From: JAVBPP01 sp031549535
GTDB lineage: Bacteria; Bacillota; Clostridia; Oscillospirales; Acutalibacteraceae
Direction of reading: 5' to 3'
Assembly: GCA_031549535.1 (NCBI GenBank)
Contig: JAVBPP010000084.1
Location: 1 to 29,028 of the forward strand
DNA length: 29,028 bases
Under the pieces are notes generated by a model. The model was not told the DNA's origin. It made no database searches and was given only the letters and a program-made list of their open reading frames with translations. Below are positions 1 to 7,292 of the stretch, in pieces. How positions within the stretch are numbered: position 1 is the stretch's first letter; each line of letters starts with the position of its first letter. The position numbers and the translations under genes were made by a program.

Positions 1-944
1 CCATAATAATTTTTTAAAATAGCAATAGAATCGTAGCCGCGATCCCCCAATGATTTTGAGCCCCATTGCGACATCCAATTGGGGCAGCTGCTGTTTTTTC
101 CGTCGCAATACTGTGTAAACAACGGCTGGCGAATGTTGGGCTTGGTGATATAGGAGGTGAAAATTTCGTCCACAATGCGAGAAATTTTTGCGTAAAACGT
201 GCGCCCGTAGGAAAAGGCGTGGTCGTAGGCCGTGGAATTTGTAATTGTGAAATTATATCCCTTTCCGCGATACCATTCTGTATATACGCGGTTAAGCGTA
301 AAGGATAAAATAGCCAGCACATTTGCCTGAATGGTTGCGCTGGGCCAGGTATCATAAATTTCGCAGCAGGCGACATTTTTGATATAGTCCCGAAACGGTA
401 TCCAATAATTTTTGGCAGAGCGGTTGCTGGGCGCACCCATATGTACCACAACAAATTCCGGAATCACCGGGTTTGGCAAAACGACATAGCCCTTAGACGG
501 AGGAAGGGGCTTCACCTCCTCCTCCGGAATTTTAGGGGGAAAATCCCCGTAGAGCGTGTTTTGCTCAATGGTGACCTCTTCCTGCTCCCCGGGCACTTCC
601 AACGGGAGCATGGTGACATTTTGCAGCGCAACGCTCTCCGGCAGAACCTGCACGCCGTTAATTTGCGCAGGCGCATAGCCCTCCGCCTCAATTTGCAAAT
701 TATATTCGCTGTAAGGCTTCGGCTGGGAGGGCTCCTGCGAATAATCCACCGGCGGAGCGGGCAGCGTTATCACAGGGCTTTGGCCGGATTCATCTGTGAG
801 CAGCTCTTCAACTACACTGCCGCCCTCCTCCCCGGCGGTTGAAATACGCACACGGGCGTTTGGAACGGGTTTGCTCTCATAGGACAGCGTCGCGGAGATT
901 TGCAGCGAGCCTTGATGGGTATAGTCTGGATTTGGTGTTGACAT
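1..944 (-). CDS. SleC-like spore cortex-lytic / peptidoglycan-binding protein, 3' end cut by window edge
   Basis: This frame runs without a stop from an ATG at 942-944 (minus) to the left edge, giving about 314 residues with no C-terminus. An AGGAGG lies 7 nt before the ATG. The protein starts with a beta-rich carboxypeptidase-regulatory-like region (about residues 12-120; motif PVPNARVRIS), then an acidic/proline linker. After it comes the conserved block of clostridial SleC-type proteins: WPSATIQANVLAILSFTLNR, TNSTAYDHAF and CPNWMSQWGSKSLGDRGY. In the family this SpoIID-like part is followed by peptidoglycan-binding repeats, which would lie outside the window. Known SleC is a zymogen stored in spores, cleaved by Csp proteases on germination to degrade cortex. 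The divergent Csp-type gene supports that role. It could instead be a SleC paralogue of unknown activity, because the catalytic evidence is incomplete. Confidence 0.8.
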   Translation of the reverse strand, partial: MSTPNPDYTHQGSLQISATLSYESKPVPNARVRISTAGEEGGSVVEELLTDESGQSPVITLPAPPVDYSQEPSQPKPYSEYNLQIEAEGYAPAQINGVQVLPESVALQNVTMLPLEVPGEQEEVTIEQNTLYGDFPPKIPEEEVKPLPPSKGYVVLPNPVIPEFVVVHMGAPSNRSAKNYWIPFRDYIKNVACCEIYDTWPSATIQANVLAILSFTLNRVYTEWYRGKGYNFTITNSTAYDHAFSYGRTFYAKISRIVDEIFTSYITKPNIRQPLFTQYCDGKNSSCPNWMSQWGSKSLGDRGYDSIAILKNYY

Positions 945-1028
945 GGCGATTCCTCCTGTTTGTATTTCACGCTATTACTATATGTAACAGGAGTTGGCGA
1001 TGTCACTTTTGCCTGCGCCGCGCATATA

Positions 1029-1138
1029 TATAATACCAATATCCAAAGAAAGCGTAGATAAAAAATCTGCGAAAAAGCCATACAGCAAAGCTTTTCCTTG
1101 ACTTTTTATGACGCTTTCTAATGGAGATTGGTATTATA
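1029..1138. repeat. MITE-like inverted-repeat element, copy 1 (110 bp)
   Basis: The ends are perfect 12-bp inverted repeats, TATAATACCAAT at 1029-1040 and ATTGGTATTATA at 1127-1138. Similarity continues inward: AGAAAGCGT at 1047-1055 pairs with ACGCTTTCT at 1111-1119, then an A-rich/T-rich arm, then GAAAAAGC against GCTTTTCC. The whole element can fold as one long hairpin and has no coding capacity. Related copies lie at about 15036, 26371 and 28793. It fills most of the gap between the divergent SleC-like and Csp-like genes. Confidence 0.85.
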
Positions 1139-1167
1139 CCGATAAAAACGGAATTGAGGGTACTGCC

Positions 1168-2805
1168 ATGGAAGTTATCGTAAAATACAGCGGAAATTTA
1201 CAGCCGGTTTCCGAAGCACTGCCGGTTGCGGTTGAAATTCTGGACGAAAATTACGCCATATTGACCCTGGAGCCGGAATATGTGCCGGAGTTGTTTGAAT
1301 TTGCACAAATTCAGTATGTGGAATTGCCGAAAATGCTCACGGCAAATCTGCAGAGTGAACGGGGGCAGACCTGCGTTTCCGGCGTACAGTTTCCGGAGGG
1401 CTATAACCTGGACGGCAGCGGTGTTCTCATCGCAATTCTGGACTCCGGCATTGATTACACACACCCGGACTTTCGAAACGAGGACGGAAGCAGCCGCATT
1501 TTATTTCTTTGGGATCAGACCGCAGAGGGAACGCCCCCGGCCGGGTTTCAATACGGAACAGAATATACACAGCAGGAGCTCAACGCCGCCTTACAGCTCG
1601 CGCAGCCGCTGGAGGCAGTGCCGGAATACGATTCCGCCAGGCACGGCACCGCCATCGCGGGCATCGCCGCAGGGAACGGCAGAGCAAGCGACGGGCGTGA
1701 AAGCGGTGTCGCGCCAAAAAGCAGCCTATTGATTGTAAAGCTCGGCACCGCCGGCCAGGAGTCTTTCTCGCGCACCACGGAGCTGATGCGCGCCATCAAA
1801 TATGCCTATGAAAAAGCGGCCGCACTGAACATGCCGCTGGTTATCAATATCAGCTACGGCACCAACAACGGCGCGCACAACGGTGCTTCCCTGTTTGAAA
1901 CCTTTGTGGACGACATGGCGCAAAAGTGGAAAAGCAACATCATCATCGCCTCCGGAAATGAGGCCTCTGCCGGGCATCATTTTCACGGTGTTTTGCAAAG
2001 CAATGTCAGCCAAACAATTGAATTTGTCACAGCGGCCAATCTTCCCGCTCTGTACATATCCCTGTGGCTCAATTTCACCGACAACCTGCGTTTTGAGCTG
2101 ATTGCACCGAACGGCAATTCCAGCGGCGTTATCACGGACAGAACCGCCGCCGTCTCCCTGCACACACAGGGAGCTTCCGTTTATATCTTTACAACCCAGC
2201 CCACGCACTACTCCCTGGACCAGGAAGTGTTTTTCTGGTTTGAGCCGGATGCGCAGGGCCTTCCGGAGGGAGTTTGGAGGCTGGTTCTATACGGACAGGA
2301 TATTGCTGACGGCCAGTTCGACATCTGGCTGCCGACGGTGGAGGAGGTCACGCGGAACACGGCCTTCCTCTCCCCTTCCGTGGACGCCACCCTCACGCTC
2401 CCCTCCACGGCATTGAACGCAATCACGGTGGGCGGCTATCAAGGCGCAACCAACAGCTTTGCAGAATTTTCCGGGCGCGGCAACACGCGCGGCAATGTTT
2501 ACGCCAAGCCCGACCTCGTCGCCCCCGCCACCGGTATTATCACAACCAAGGTCGGCGGGGGTTACGATAGTTTTACAGGCACAAGCGTGGCTGCCCCCTT
2601 CGTGACCGGCGCGGTGGCCTTGATGATGCAGTGGGGCATTGTGAACAAAAACGACCCCTACCTTTACGGCCAGCGTGTAAAGGCCTTTCTGCATGCGGGA
2701 GCCACCCGCAGCGCCTCTGAGCGCTACCCGAACCCTGTCTGGGGCTACGGAACCCTGTGTTTAAAACGCACCATGGATTTGCTGGTGGAGTATCAGGTGT
2801 TGTAG
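1168..2805 (+). CDS. Csp-type subtilisin-like germination protease (S8 family)
   Basis: The 545-residue protein has a short N-terminal prodomain of the clostridial Csp type (begins MEVIVKYSGNL), then a subtilase domain. The triad is visible: Asp92 in AILDSGIDYTHPDF, His159 in ARHGTAIAGIAAGNG and Ser473 in FTGTSVAAPFVTGA. A beta-rich insertion (about 290-400) interrupts the catalytic domain, as is usual for CspA/B/C. With an intact triad it should be an active CspB-type enzyme, not a CspC-type pseudoprotease. Known Csp enzymes activate pro-SleC during germination, and the divergent neighbour is SleC-like. There is no signal peptide, as expected for a forespore-made protein. I chose the ATG at 1168 (GAGGG about 7 nt upstream). 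An in-frame ATG at 1108 lies inside the repeat element and would add 20 unrelated residues. Confidence 0.85.
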   Translation: MEVIVKYSGNLQPVSEALPVAVEILDENYAILTLEPEYVPELFEFAQIQYVELPKMLTANLQSERGQTCVSGVQFPEGYNLDGSGVLIAILDSGIDYTHPDFRNEDGSSRILFLWDQTAEGTPPAGFQYGTEYTQQELNAALQLAQPLEAVPEYDSARHGTAIAGIAAGNGRASDGRESGVAPKSSLLIVKLGTAGQESFSRTTELMRAIKYAYEKAAALNMPLVINISYGTNNGAHNGASLFETFVDDMAQKWKSNIIIASGNEASAGHHFHGVLQSNVSQTIEFVTAANLPALYISLWLNFTDNLRFELIAPNGNSSGVITDRTAAVSLHTQGASVYIFTTQPTHYSLDQEVFFWFEPDAQGLPEGVWRLVLYGQDIADGQFDIWLPTVEEVTRNTAFLSPSVDATLTLPSTALNAITVGGYQGATNSFAEFSGRGNTRGNVYAKPDLVAPATGIITTKVGGGYDSFTGTSVAAPFVTGAVALMMQWGIVNKNDPYLYGQRVKAFLHAGATRSASERYPNPVWGYGTLCLKRTMDLLVEYQVL

Positions 2806-2843
2806 CATCGCCTGGTCAACAATTTTTTGAGCCATTCCGGGCA

Positions 2844-2872
2844 TTGAAGCAAACGAAAAATCCGGGTACAAT
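2844..2872 (+). promoter_or_regulatory. Sigma-A promoter for the nucleotidyltransferase-like/HTH operon
   Basis: TTGAAG (2844-2849) and TACAAT (2867-2872) are separated by exactly 17 nt. The start codon follows 61 nt downstream. Confidence 0.65.
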
Positions 2873-2877
2873 GTCAC

Positions 2878-2889
2878 TGTAAGCTTACA
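2878..2889. promoter_or_regulatory. Perfect 12-bp palindrome at the expected transcription start (operator candidate)
   Basis: TGTAAGCTTACA is a perfect palindrome starting 6 nt after the -10 box, where a bound repressor would block transcription. The second gene of the operon encodes a small HTH protein, so autoregulation is possible but not shown. Confidence 0.4.
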
Positions 2890-2932
2890 CTAATGGTATT
2901 ACTATTTACTTCGGCAAGAAAGGAATGGTTAT

Positions 2933-3988
2933 ATGAATACAGCTGACAAATTGTTAGCCTGGGTGCTTAAAAAAATTGAAAAGGAATATCCGGAAGACGT
3001 GGCATTATTGCTTGGCTATGATCTTGACGAGCTGGAGCATGGCGCAAACGGGGGACCCTTTCAGTATTATAAAGGCCCCTTCGACTATTTTGTCCCGGCG
3101 ACGGAAAAAGGATGTGCGCTTGCGAAAACTTTTATCATCGACGGAACCGGTTATGATTTATACCCCAGAAGCTGGGAGCGCGTGGAACGTATGGCAAACC
3201 TGGACGACTATAATACCTGTTGCCTCGGGGATGCTACAATTTTATACAGCCGATCGCAGGGCGATAGGGAGCGTTTCCTTGGTTTTCAAAAACAATTGCA
3301 ATGCAATTTAGAGAACCCGGAGTTTATGTTTCAAAAAGCTTTGGAGAAACTGGAAGTCGCCATGAACCTGTACCAAACCATGATGTTTGAGGAAGCGCTG
3401 GGCGAGCTGAGAATGGCGGCAGGTTATATTGCGGATTTTCTTTCCGTAAGCGTCGCCTTTGTAAACGGAACGTATTTTAAGCACAGCCAAATCAATCAGC
3501 TCGCGGAATTGGAACAAATGAAATCCCTTCCGGAAAATTTCATCCCCTATTACCGCTCGATTATAAGCGCGGGCTCAGGGGACGAATTAAAAAACCTCAG
3601 TCACCTGATAATTCGTTCCACAAGAAAATTTCTGAATCAAAACAGGCCGGCTGCCCAAGAAGCTTATAACCAAGACTTTCAGGGGCTGGCCGACTGGTAT
3701 CAGGAACTGAGCTATACTTGGCGGCGTATTGATCAAAAATGCTATGACAAGGACGCACAAAAAGCCTTTATCTGGGGCTGTATGTTACAGCATGAGCTGG
3801 ATATTGTCGGCGCGGAATACGGCCTGCAAGCGATGGACTTGTTGGGCGTTTATGATGCCGCAGACCTAAGCGCATTGCACAAACGAGCCAAGGAACTGGA
3901 GGAATATATCCTCTGTGAGATTCGCGGCCATGATGTAAGGCTTGCAAGCTATGCTACCGTTGAGGAATTTTTGGCAGAAAACAGATAA
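2933..3988 (+). CDS. Nucleotidyltransferase-like protein with helical (HEPN-like) C-terminal region
   Basis: 351 residues, soluble, no signal peptide. The N-terminal 125 residues resemble a minimal nucleotidyltransferase: LLLGYDLDEL, then GGPFQYYKGPFDYFVPATEK, then a conserved-looking GTGYDLYPRSWERVERMA. In catalytic members the acidic pair sits in a D-x-D strand. Here the strand reads PFDYF with one Asp and the third acid may be in YDLYP, so activity may be reduced or lost. Residues 135-350 are mainly helical, resembling HEPN-type helical partners of such enzymes; no clear R-x4-6-H motif was seen. It is the first gene of an operon with the CD3324-like gene (14-nt gap). Substrate unknown. The fold assignment is inference from motif spacing and needs a profile search. 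Confidence 0.5.
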   Translation: MNTADKLLAWVLKKIEKEYPEDVALLLGYDLDELEHGANGGPFQYYKGPFDYFVPATEKGCALAKTFIIDGTGYDLYPRSWERVERMANLDDYNTCCLGDATILYSRSQGDRERFLGFQKQLQCNLENPEFMFQKALEKLEVAMNLYQTMMFEEALGELRMAAGYIADFLSVSVAFVNGTYFKHSQINQLAELEQMKSLPENFIPYYRSIISAGSGDELKNLSHLIIRSTRKFLNQNRPAAQEAYNQDFQGLADWYQELSYTWRRIDQKCYDKDAQKAFIWGCMLQHELDIVGAEYGLQAMDLLGVYDAADLSALHKRAKELEEYILCEIRGHDVRLASYATVEEFLAENR

Positions 3989-4002
3989 GCGAGGAAATTC
4001 AT

Positions 4003-4260
4003 ATGAAATATCGAAACGCCTCTGATATTCTGCCGGATAAACTTTTGAAGGAGCTGCAAAAGTACGCTGCCGGAGAGGCTCTGTATATTCCATCCGGCCA
4101 GGAGCGCAAGCAATGGGGTGCCGGTTCCGGTGCCAGGGCATATTACAAGCAGCGAAATGAGGAGATACAGTATAAGTATTTTCATGGAGCCGACTTGGAG
4201 CAACTAGCGCTGGAGTATCATCTTTCGGCAGAAACGATACGAAAAATTATATACAAGTAA
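4003..4260 (+). CDS. CD3324-family small HTH protein
   Basis: An 85-residue protein beginning MKYRNASDILPDKLLKELQK, followed by GEALYIPSG, a basic turn and a C-terminal helix-turn-helix (LEQLALEYHLSAETIRKIIY). This layout matches the CD3324 family, related to the Mor transcription activator fold and widespread in Clostridia. GAGGAAATTC precedes the ATG. It lies 14 nt after the nucleotidyltransferase-like gene and is probably co-transcribed. Its stop is only 4 nt from the stop of the convergent GlmU-like gene. Function is likely DNA binding; targets are unknown. The palindrome at 2878-2889 is one candidate. Confidence 0.7.
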   Translation: MKYRNASDILPDKLLKELQKYAAGEALYIPSGQERKQWGAGSGARAYYKQRNEEIQYKYFHGADLEQLALEYHLSAETIRKIIYK

Positions 4261-4264
4261 TCGG

Positions 4265-5476
4265 CTACCTGTTCTTGGGATTCCTCCAGTTATCCTTATT
4301 CACCTGACGGGAGCGGGCGATGGCCAGGGCGTTTTCCGGCACATCCTGTGTGATTACGGAGCCTGCGGCTGTGAAGGCGTTTTTCTCCAGCGTAACCGGA
4401 GAAATTAAAACCGTGTTGCAGCCGAGAAAGCTGTCGTCCGCTACCTTGGTGACATATTTATCTTTTCCGTCGTAATTTGCCGTTGCGCATAAGCAGCCCA
4501 CATTGACACGCGCACCAATTTCACTATCCCCAATATAGCTCAGGTGAGAGATTTTGGCACCATCCCCCACTGCCGTATTTTTCAGTTCCACAAAATTGCC
4601 CGCGCGCACAGCCTTGCCCAGGCGTGTGTTGGGGCGGAGCCTCGCGAAGGGGCCGACCGTGGCATCGTCCTGGATGACGCTATCCTCACAATAGGAGCTT
4701 TGCAGCAGCACGCGCTCGCCGATAACGCTGCCGGAGATGACGCTGTTTGGCCCAATGGTGCAGCCGCCCCCGATGCGAACGCCCTGCTTGAGTATCGTGC
4801 CGGGCAAAACAAGGGTTCCCGCGCCGATTTCGCAGTCCGGCGCAATCATAATCCCATCGGAGCAGGGAATTTGCACCCCGCTTTCCCTGTGCTTTTGCAG
4901 CAGGTAGTGACGCATCTGCTCCGTGGCCCGGTAGCAGTCCTGCGCGTTTGCAATGTCCGTCAAGCAAACGCCCTCCAGGCTGTTTTGGCGCTGTGCCGCA
5001 AGAATCCGCTCCGGCATTTCGGTAAAAAGCGCCTGCGCCTCTTGATTTGCAAGCCACAAAGCAGCCGTGCGGCCGCCGTCCGCCTTGAGGGCGAAGTGCG
5101 GCTGCTGTGTTTCCTGCATCCGCTCATAGGCACCGCGCAGGGCGTCACAGTCAAAAAACAGGCTATTCGCCGGAAACAGGCAGAGCTCGCGCCCAGCGCA
5201 AAAATCGCGCAGTTCCTCGCGCCGTTCCAGCGTGAAAAACGCACAGTCCGCCCCCGCCCGGCTGAGGGCAGCCTGCAGCTGTTCCTGTTGCCCCTGCTCC
5301 CGCATAAGCACACAGATTTGCGGAATATCCGCCTGACACAGTGTATAATAAGCCCAACCCAACAGGGGGAAGAACAAAAGCGGGGCGGCGGCAACCGCCT
5401 GTGTTGTTTGGGGGAACACCTTGCCGTCACAATAAATCACCGCGCAGCAATTCTGCATGGAGCAGGCCTGTTTCAT
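4265..5476 (-). CDS. GlmU-like acetyltransferase with degenerate nucleotidyltransferase domain
   Basis: 403 residues from the ATG at 5474-5476 (AAGGA 9 nt upstream; an in-frame TTG lies two codons earlier). The C-terminal half (about 205-403) is a left-handed beta-helix closely matching GlmU. Counting from the TTG, Arg283, Lys301, His313, Tyr316, Asn327, Asn336, Tyr337 and Lys342 align at a constant offset of 50 with E. coli GlmU Arg333, Lys351, His363, Tyr366, Asn377, Asn386, Tyr387 and Lys392. So glucosamine-1-phosphate acetylation looks intact. The N-terminal 200 residues align in position with the uridylyltransferase domain but lack LAAGxGTRM and the catalytic lysine; the segment reads AVIYCDGKVFPQ. 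UDP-GlcNAc synthesis would need another uridylyltransferase. It is last in a minus-strand cluster, 43 nt after the NlpC/P60 gene. Confidence 0.8.
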   Translation of the reverse strand: MKQACSMQNCCAVIYCDGKVFPQTTQAVAAAPLLFFPLLGWAYYTLCQADIPQICVLMREQGQQEQLQAALSRAGADCAFFTLERREELRDFCAGRELCLFPANSLFFDCDALRGAYERMQETQQPHFALKADGGRTAALWLANQEAQALFTEMPERILAAQRQNSLEGVCLTDIANAQDCYRATEQMRHYLLQKHRESGVQIPCSDGIMIAPDCEIGAGTLVLPGTILKQGVRIGGGCTIGPNSVISGSVIGERVLLQSSYCEDSVIQDDATVGPFARLRPNTRLGKAVRAGNFVELKNTAVGDGAKISHLSYIGDSEIGARVNVGCLCATANYDGKDKYVTKVADDSFLGCNTVLISPVTLEKNAFTAAGSVITQDVPENALAIARSRQVNKDNWRNPKNR

Positions 5477-5519
5477 CTGCAATCATCCTTATCTCAATAT
5501 AATAGAAGTATAAGCAGCA

Positions 5520-6599
5520 TCAGGGCGTTATATACCGCCGCACGCTGACCAGCTTTTCACGGTAGCCAAAATCAGAAAGATTGCTGACGGCAACGCCCTT
5601 GCCGGAGATGCTGGAATGGATAAACTGTTCTTTGCCCATAAAGATGCCGGTATGTGTTACTTGCATCCCCCCTTTTTCTGCGGCGAAAAACAGCAAATCC
5701 CCCGGCTGCGCCTCGGCCAATGCGACCTCCTGCCCCTCTTGGAATTGCGGGCGGGAATCGCGCGGCAGAGTCAGGCCGTTCATGCGGTAACAAAGATAGG
5801 TCAGCCCGGAGCAATCTATCCCCTTTGCGCTGACACCACCCCAGAGGTAGGGCGTACCCAGGAACAACTTTGCGCTTTCTACGATGTTCTCACCGCCCTG
5901 AAAACGCAGGGTGCCGGTTTGGACATCCGCCCGAGCCAGGCGGGCACTTTTGCCGCCCGGGAGCTGCACGGTGAAATAGCCCTGCTGCGGCTGTTTGGCG
6001 TGAAACTGCGCCCCCATTGGTGCTTGCAACAGGACAGTTCCGTTTTCATCCGTCAAGGGTGCCACAGTCTTCTTCACAGTCAGGAGAATTTCTCCGGCTT
6101 GCGCATCGGGCGCAGCCTCGCCCAGGGCTGAAATTGGGGCGTAGCCCGTGTAGCCGTCCGGTACACGCACCCTGTAAAAGGCTCCGCTGCGGCCTAAAAT
6201 TTGCAGCCGCTGGTTGAGCAGTGCCTGGGTATCGAGCATACTTGCGCTGTCCGGCTCACGGTAAATCGGGCAAACGCTCTGCGATACAACAGCATAAGCC
6301 CTCGGCGCGGTTTTTGTGGTTTCCGGCGGTAGGGGCTGCGTTGCCGTACTGCTTATTTGTGGTTTCGTTGCAAAAAGCGTTGTTTTTATAGGCATTTCCG
6401 TGCGTGTTTCGGTAGGCGGTACCGTTACCGTTGCGCTGCGGCCTTGCGTTGCGCGGGAGGCCGCGCTGCTCCGGACTGTGGGAAGCGCCGTGCTTTGCTG
6501 TAGCGTTTGCGTTTGCGGCTGCATGGCAGGGTGCGCCGCACAGGCGGCCAACGCCATACACAATAAAAACGGCAGAAGCAAAGCGGCTTTGCGTCTCAT
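5520..6599 (-). CDS. NlpC/P60 endopeptidase lipoprotein with SH3-like domains
   Basis: 359 residues. A signal peptide ends in a lipobox (LAAC, Cys20), so the protein is probably lipid-anchored outside the membrane. A Thr/Ser/Pro-rich spacer (about 23-98) follows, then two SH3-like segments (about 100-160 and 168-230). The NlpC/P60 domain (about 236-359) has Cys263 in GIDCSGLTYLCYRMNG, His316 in VTHTGIFMG and a third polar residue at His328 (FIHSS), the expected Cys-His-His triad. Such enzymes cut D-Glu/mDAP-type stem-peptide bonds in peptidoglycan. The start ATG overlaps the stop of the upstream GDSL gene (ATGA), suggesting translational coupling. The GlmU-like gene follows after 43 nt. Confidence 0.88.
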   Translation of the reverse strand: MRRKAALLLPFLLCMALAACAAHPAMQPQTQTLQQSTALPTVRSSAASRATQGRSATVTVPPTETRTEMPIKTTLFATKPQISSTATQPLPPETTKTAPRAYAVVSQSVCPIYREPDSASMLDTQALLNQRLQILGRSGAFYRVRVPDGYTGYAPISALGEAAPDAQAGEILLTVKKTVAPLTDENGTVLLQAPMGAQFHAKQPQQGYFTVQLPGGKSARLARADVQTGTLRFQGGENIVESAKLFLGTPYLWGGVSAKGIDCSGLTYLCYRMNGLTLPRDSRPQFQEGQEVALAEAQPGDLLFFAAEKGGMQVTHTGIFMGKEQFIHSSISGKGVAVSNLSDFGYREKLVSVRRYITP

Positions 6600-7216
6600 A
6601 TCGTTTCCCAGGCACGCAACCAGTGCACTGCAATCAAGGCATGGCCTGCCGGCGCGGGGTGCACCCCATCCTGTGCAAAGGTTTCGGGCGGGAGCTTGTT
6701 ACAGGCTTCTTGAAACAGCGCATCCAAATCCAAAAAGCGGCAGCCATATTCCTGCGCCAGCTTTTTCACCACAGCCTGTTTACCCACCAAGTCCTCGCGC
6801 ATGGCGGCTTTTTCCGGATTCACATCCAACAAGAAGGGGTTGAGCAGCAGGATTTCCGCCCGTGTTCCCTGCCGTGTCTGCTCCAAAAGCTCGCGATAGC
6901 CACGCTCATATTCCTCGTCGGAGGTGGGGTTGTTGCTGTCATACCGCCTCCACACCTCATTGATGCCGATTAAGATGCTGATGTAGTCCGGCTCCAACGC
7001 CAGGCAGTCCGTTTGCCAGCGGGAGAGCAAATCCGGCACTCGGTTTCCGCTGATTCCGCGGTTATAAATTGTGATGTCTTTGCGCCCCTGTTGGGTCAGC
7101 AGTGTTGCGACCAAATTGGCGTAACCGTGACCCAGCCCGGCGGCATCCTTTCGGTCTCGCTGGCAATCCGTCACGCTGTCCCCCTGAAATAAAATGATTG
7201 CGTTTTCTTTGAACAT
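6596..7216 (-). CDS. SGNH/GDSL-family hydrolase
   Basis: 206 residues, cytoplasmic by sequence. The SGNH blocks are present: block I FQGDSVTDCQRD (nucleophile Ser in GDS), block II around NRGISGNRVPDLLSRW, block III LIGINEVWRR (Asn) and block V DGVHPAPAGHALIA (Asp and His). This is the pattern of acetyl-esterase-like or lipase-like SGNH enzymes that often remove acyl groups from carbohydrates. I chose the ATG at 7214-7216 (GAGAGG 7 nt upstream). The frame is open further upstream but that part overlaps glyA and has no SGNH similarity. The stop overlaps the start of the NlpC/P60 gene. Substrate is unknown; a cell-wall or sugar ester fits the neighbours. Confidence 0.85.
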   Translation of the reverse strand: MFKENAIILFQGDSVTDCQRDRKDAAGLGHGYANLVATLLTQQGRKDITIYNRGISGNRVPDLLSRWQTDCLALEPDYISILIGINEVWRRYDSNNPTSDEEYERGYRELLEQTRQGTRAEILLLNPFLLDVNPEKAAMREDLVGKQAVVKKLAQEYGCRFLDLDALFQEACNKLPPETFAQDGVHPAPAGHALIAVHWLRAWETI

Positions 7217-7250
7217 ACAAAAGCCTCTCTTTCTGCAGCGTATAATAATT

Positions 7251-7276
7251 GGGTCACCCGCCGAAGCGAATGACCC
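7251..7276 (-). terminator. Stable hairpin with UUCG tetraloop between glyA and the GDSL gene
   Basis: On the minus strand the sequence reads GGGTCATTCGC-TTCG-GCGGGTGACCC. In RNA the 11-bp stem is fully paired, two pairs being U-G, and is capped by a C(UUCG)G tetraloop. On the plus strand those two positions are A-C mismatches, which points to a minus-strand RNA structure. The following AATTATTATA is only moderately U-rich, so it may be a partial terminator or an mRNA-stabilising hairpin. Confidence 0.5.
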
Positions 7277-7292
7277 TGTTTTATTTTTACAA

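Noticed and set aside
14..454. A 146-residue minus-strand open frame
   Set aside because: It lies in another frame of the SleC-like gene, which has a perfect ribosome binding site and recognisable family blocks over the same bases.
441..842. A plus-strand open frame opposite the SleC-like gene
   Set aside because: Arg/Leu-rich, no ribosome binding site and no family features; antisense shadow.
4544..5548. A 334-residue plus-strand open frame opposite the GlmU-like gene
   Set aside because: The opposite strand encodes a protein with all GlmU acetyltransferase residues; this frame has no recognisable domain and no ribosome binding site.
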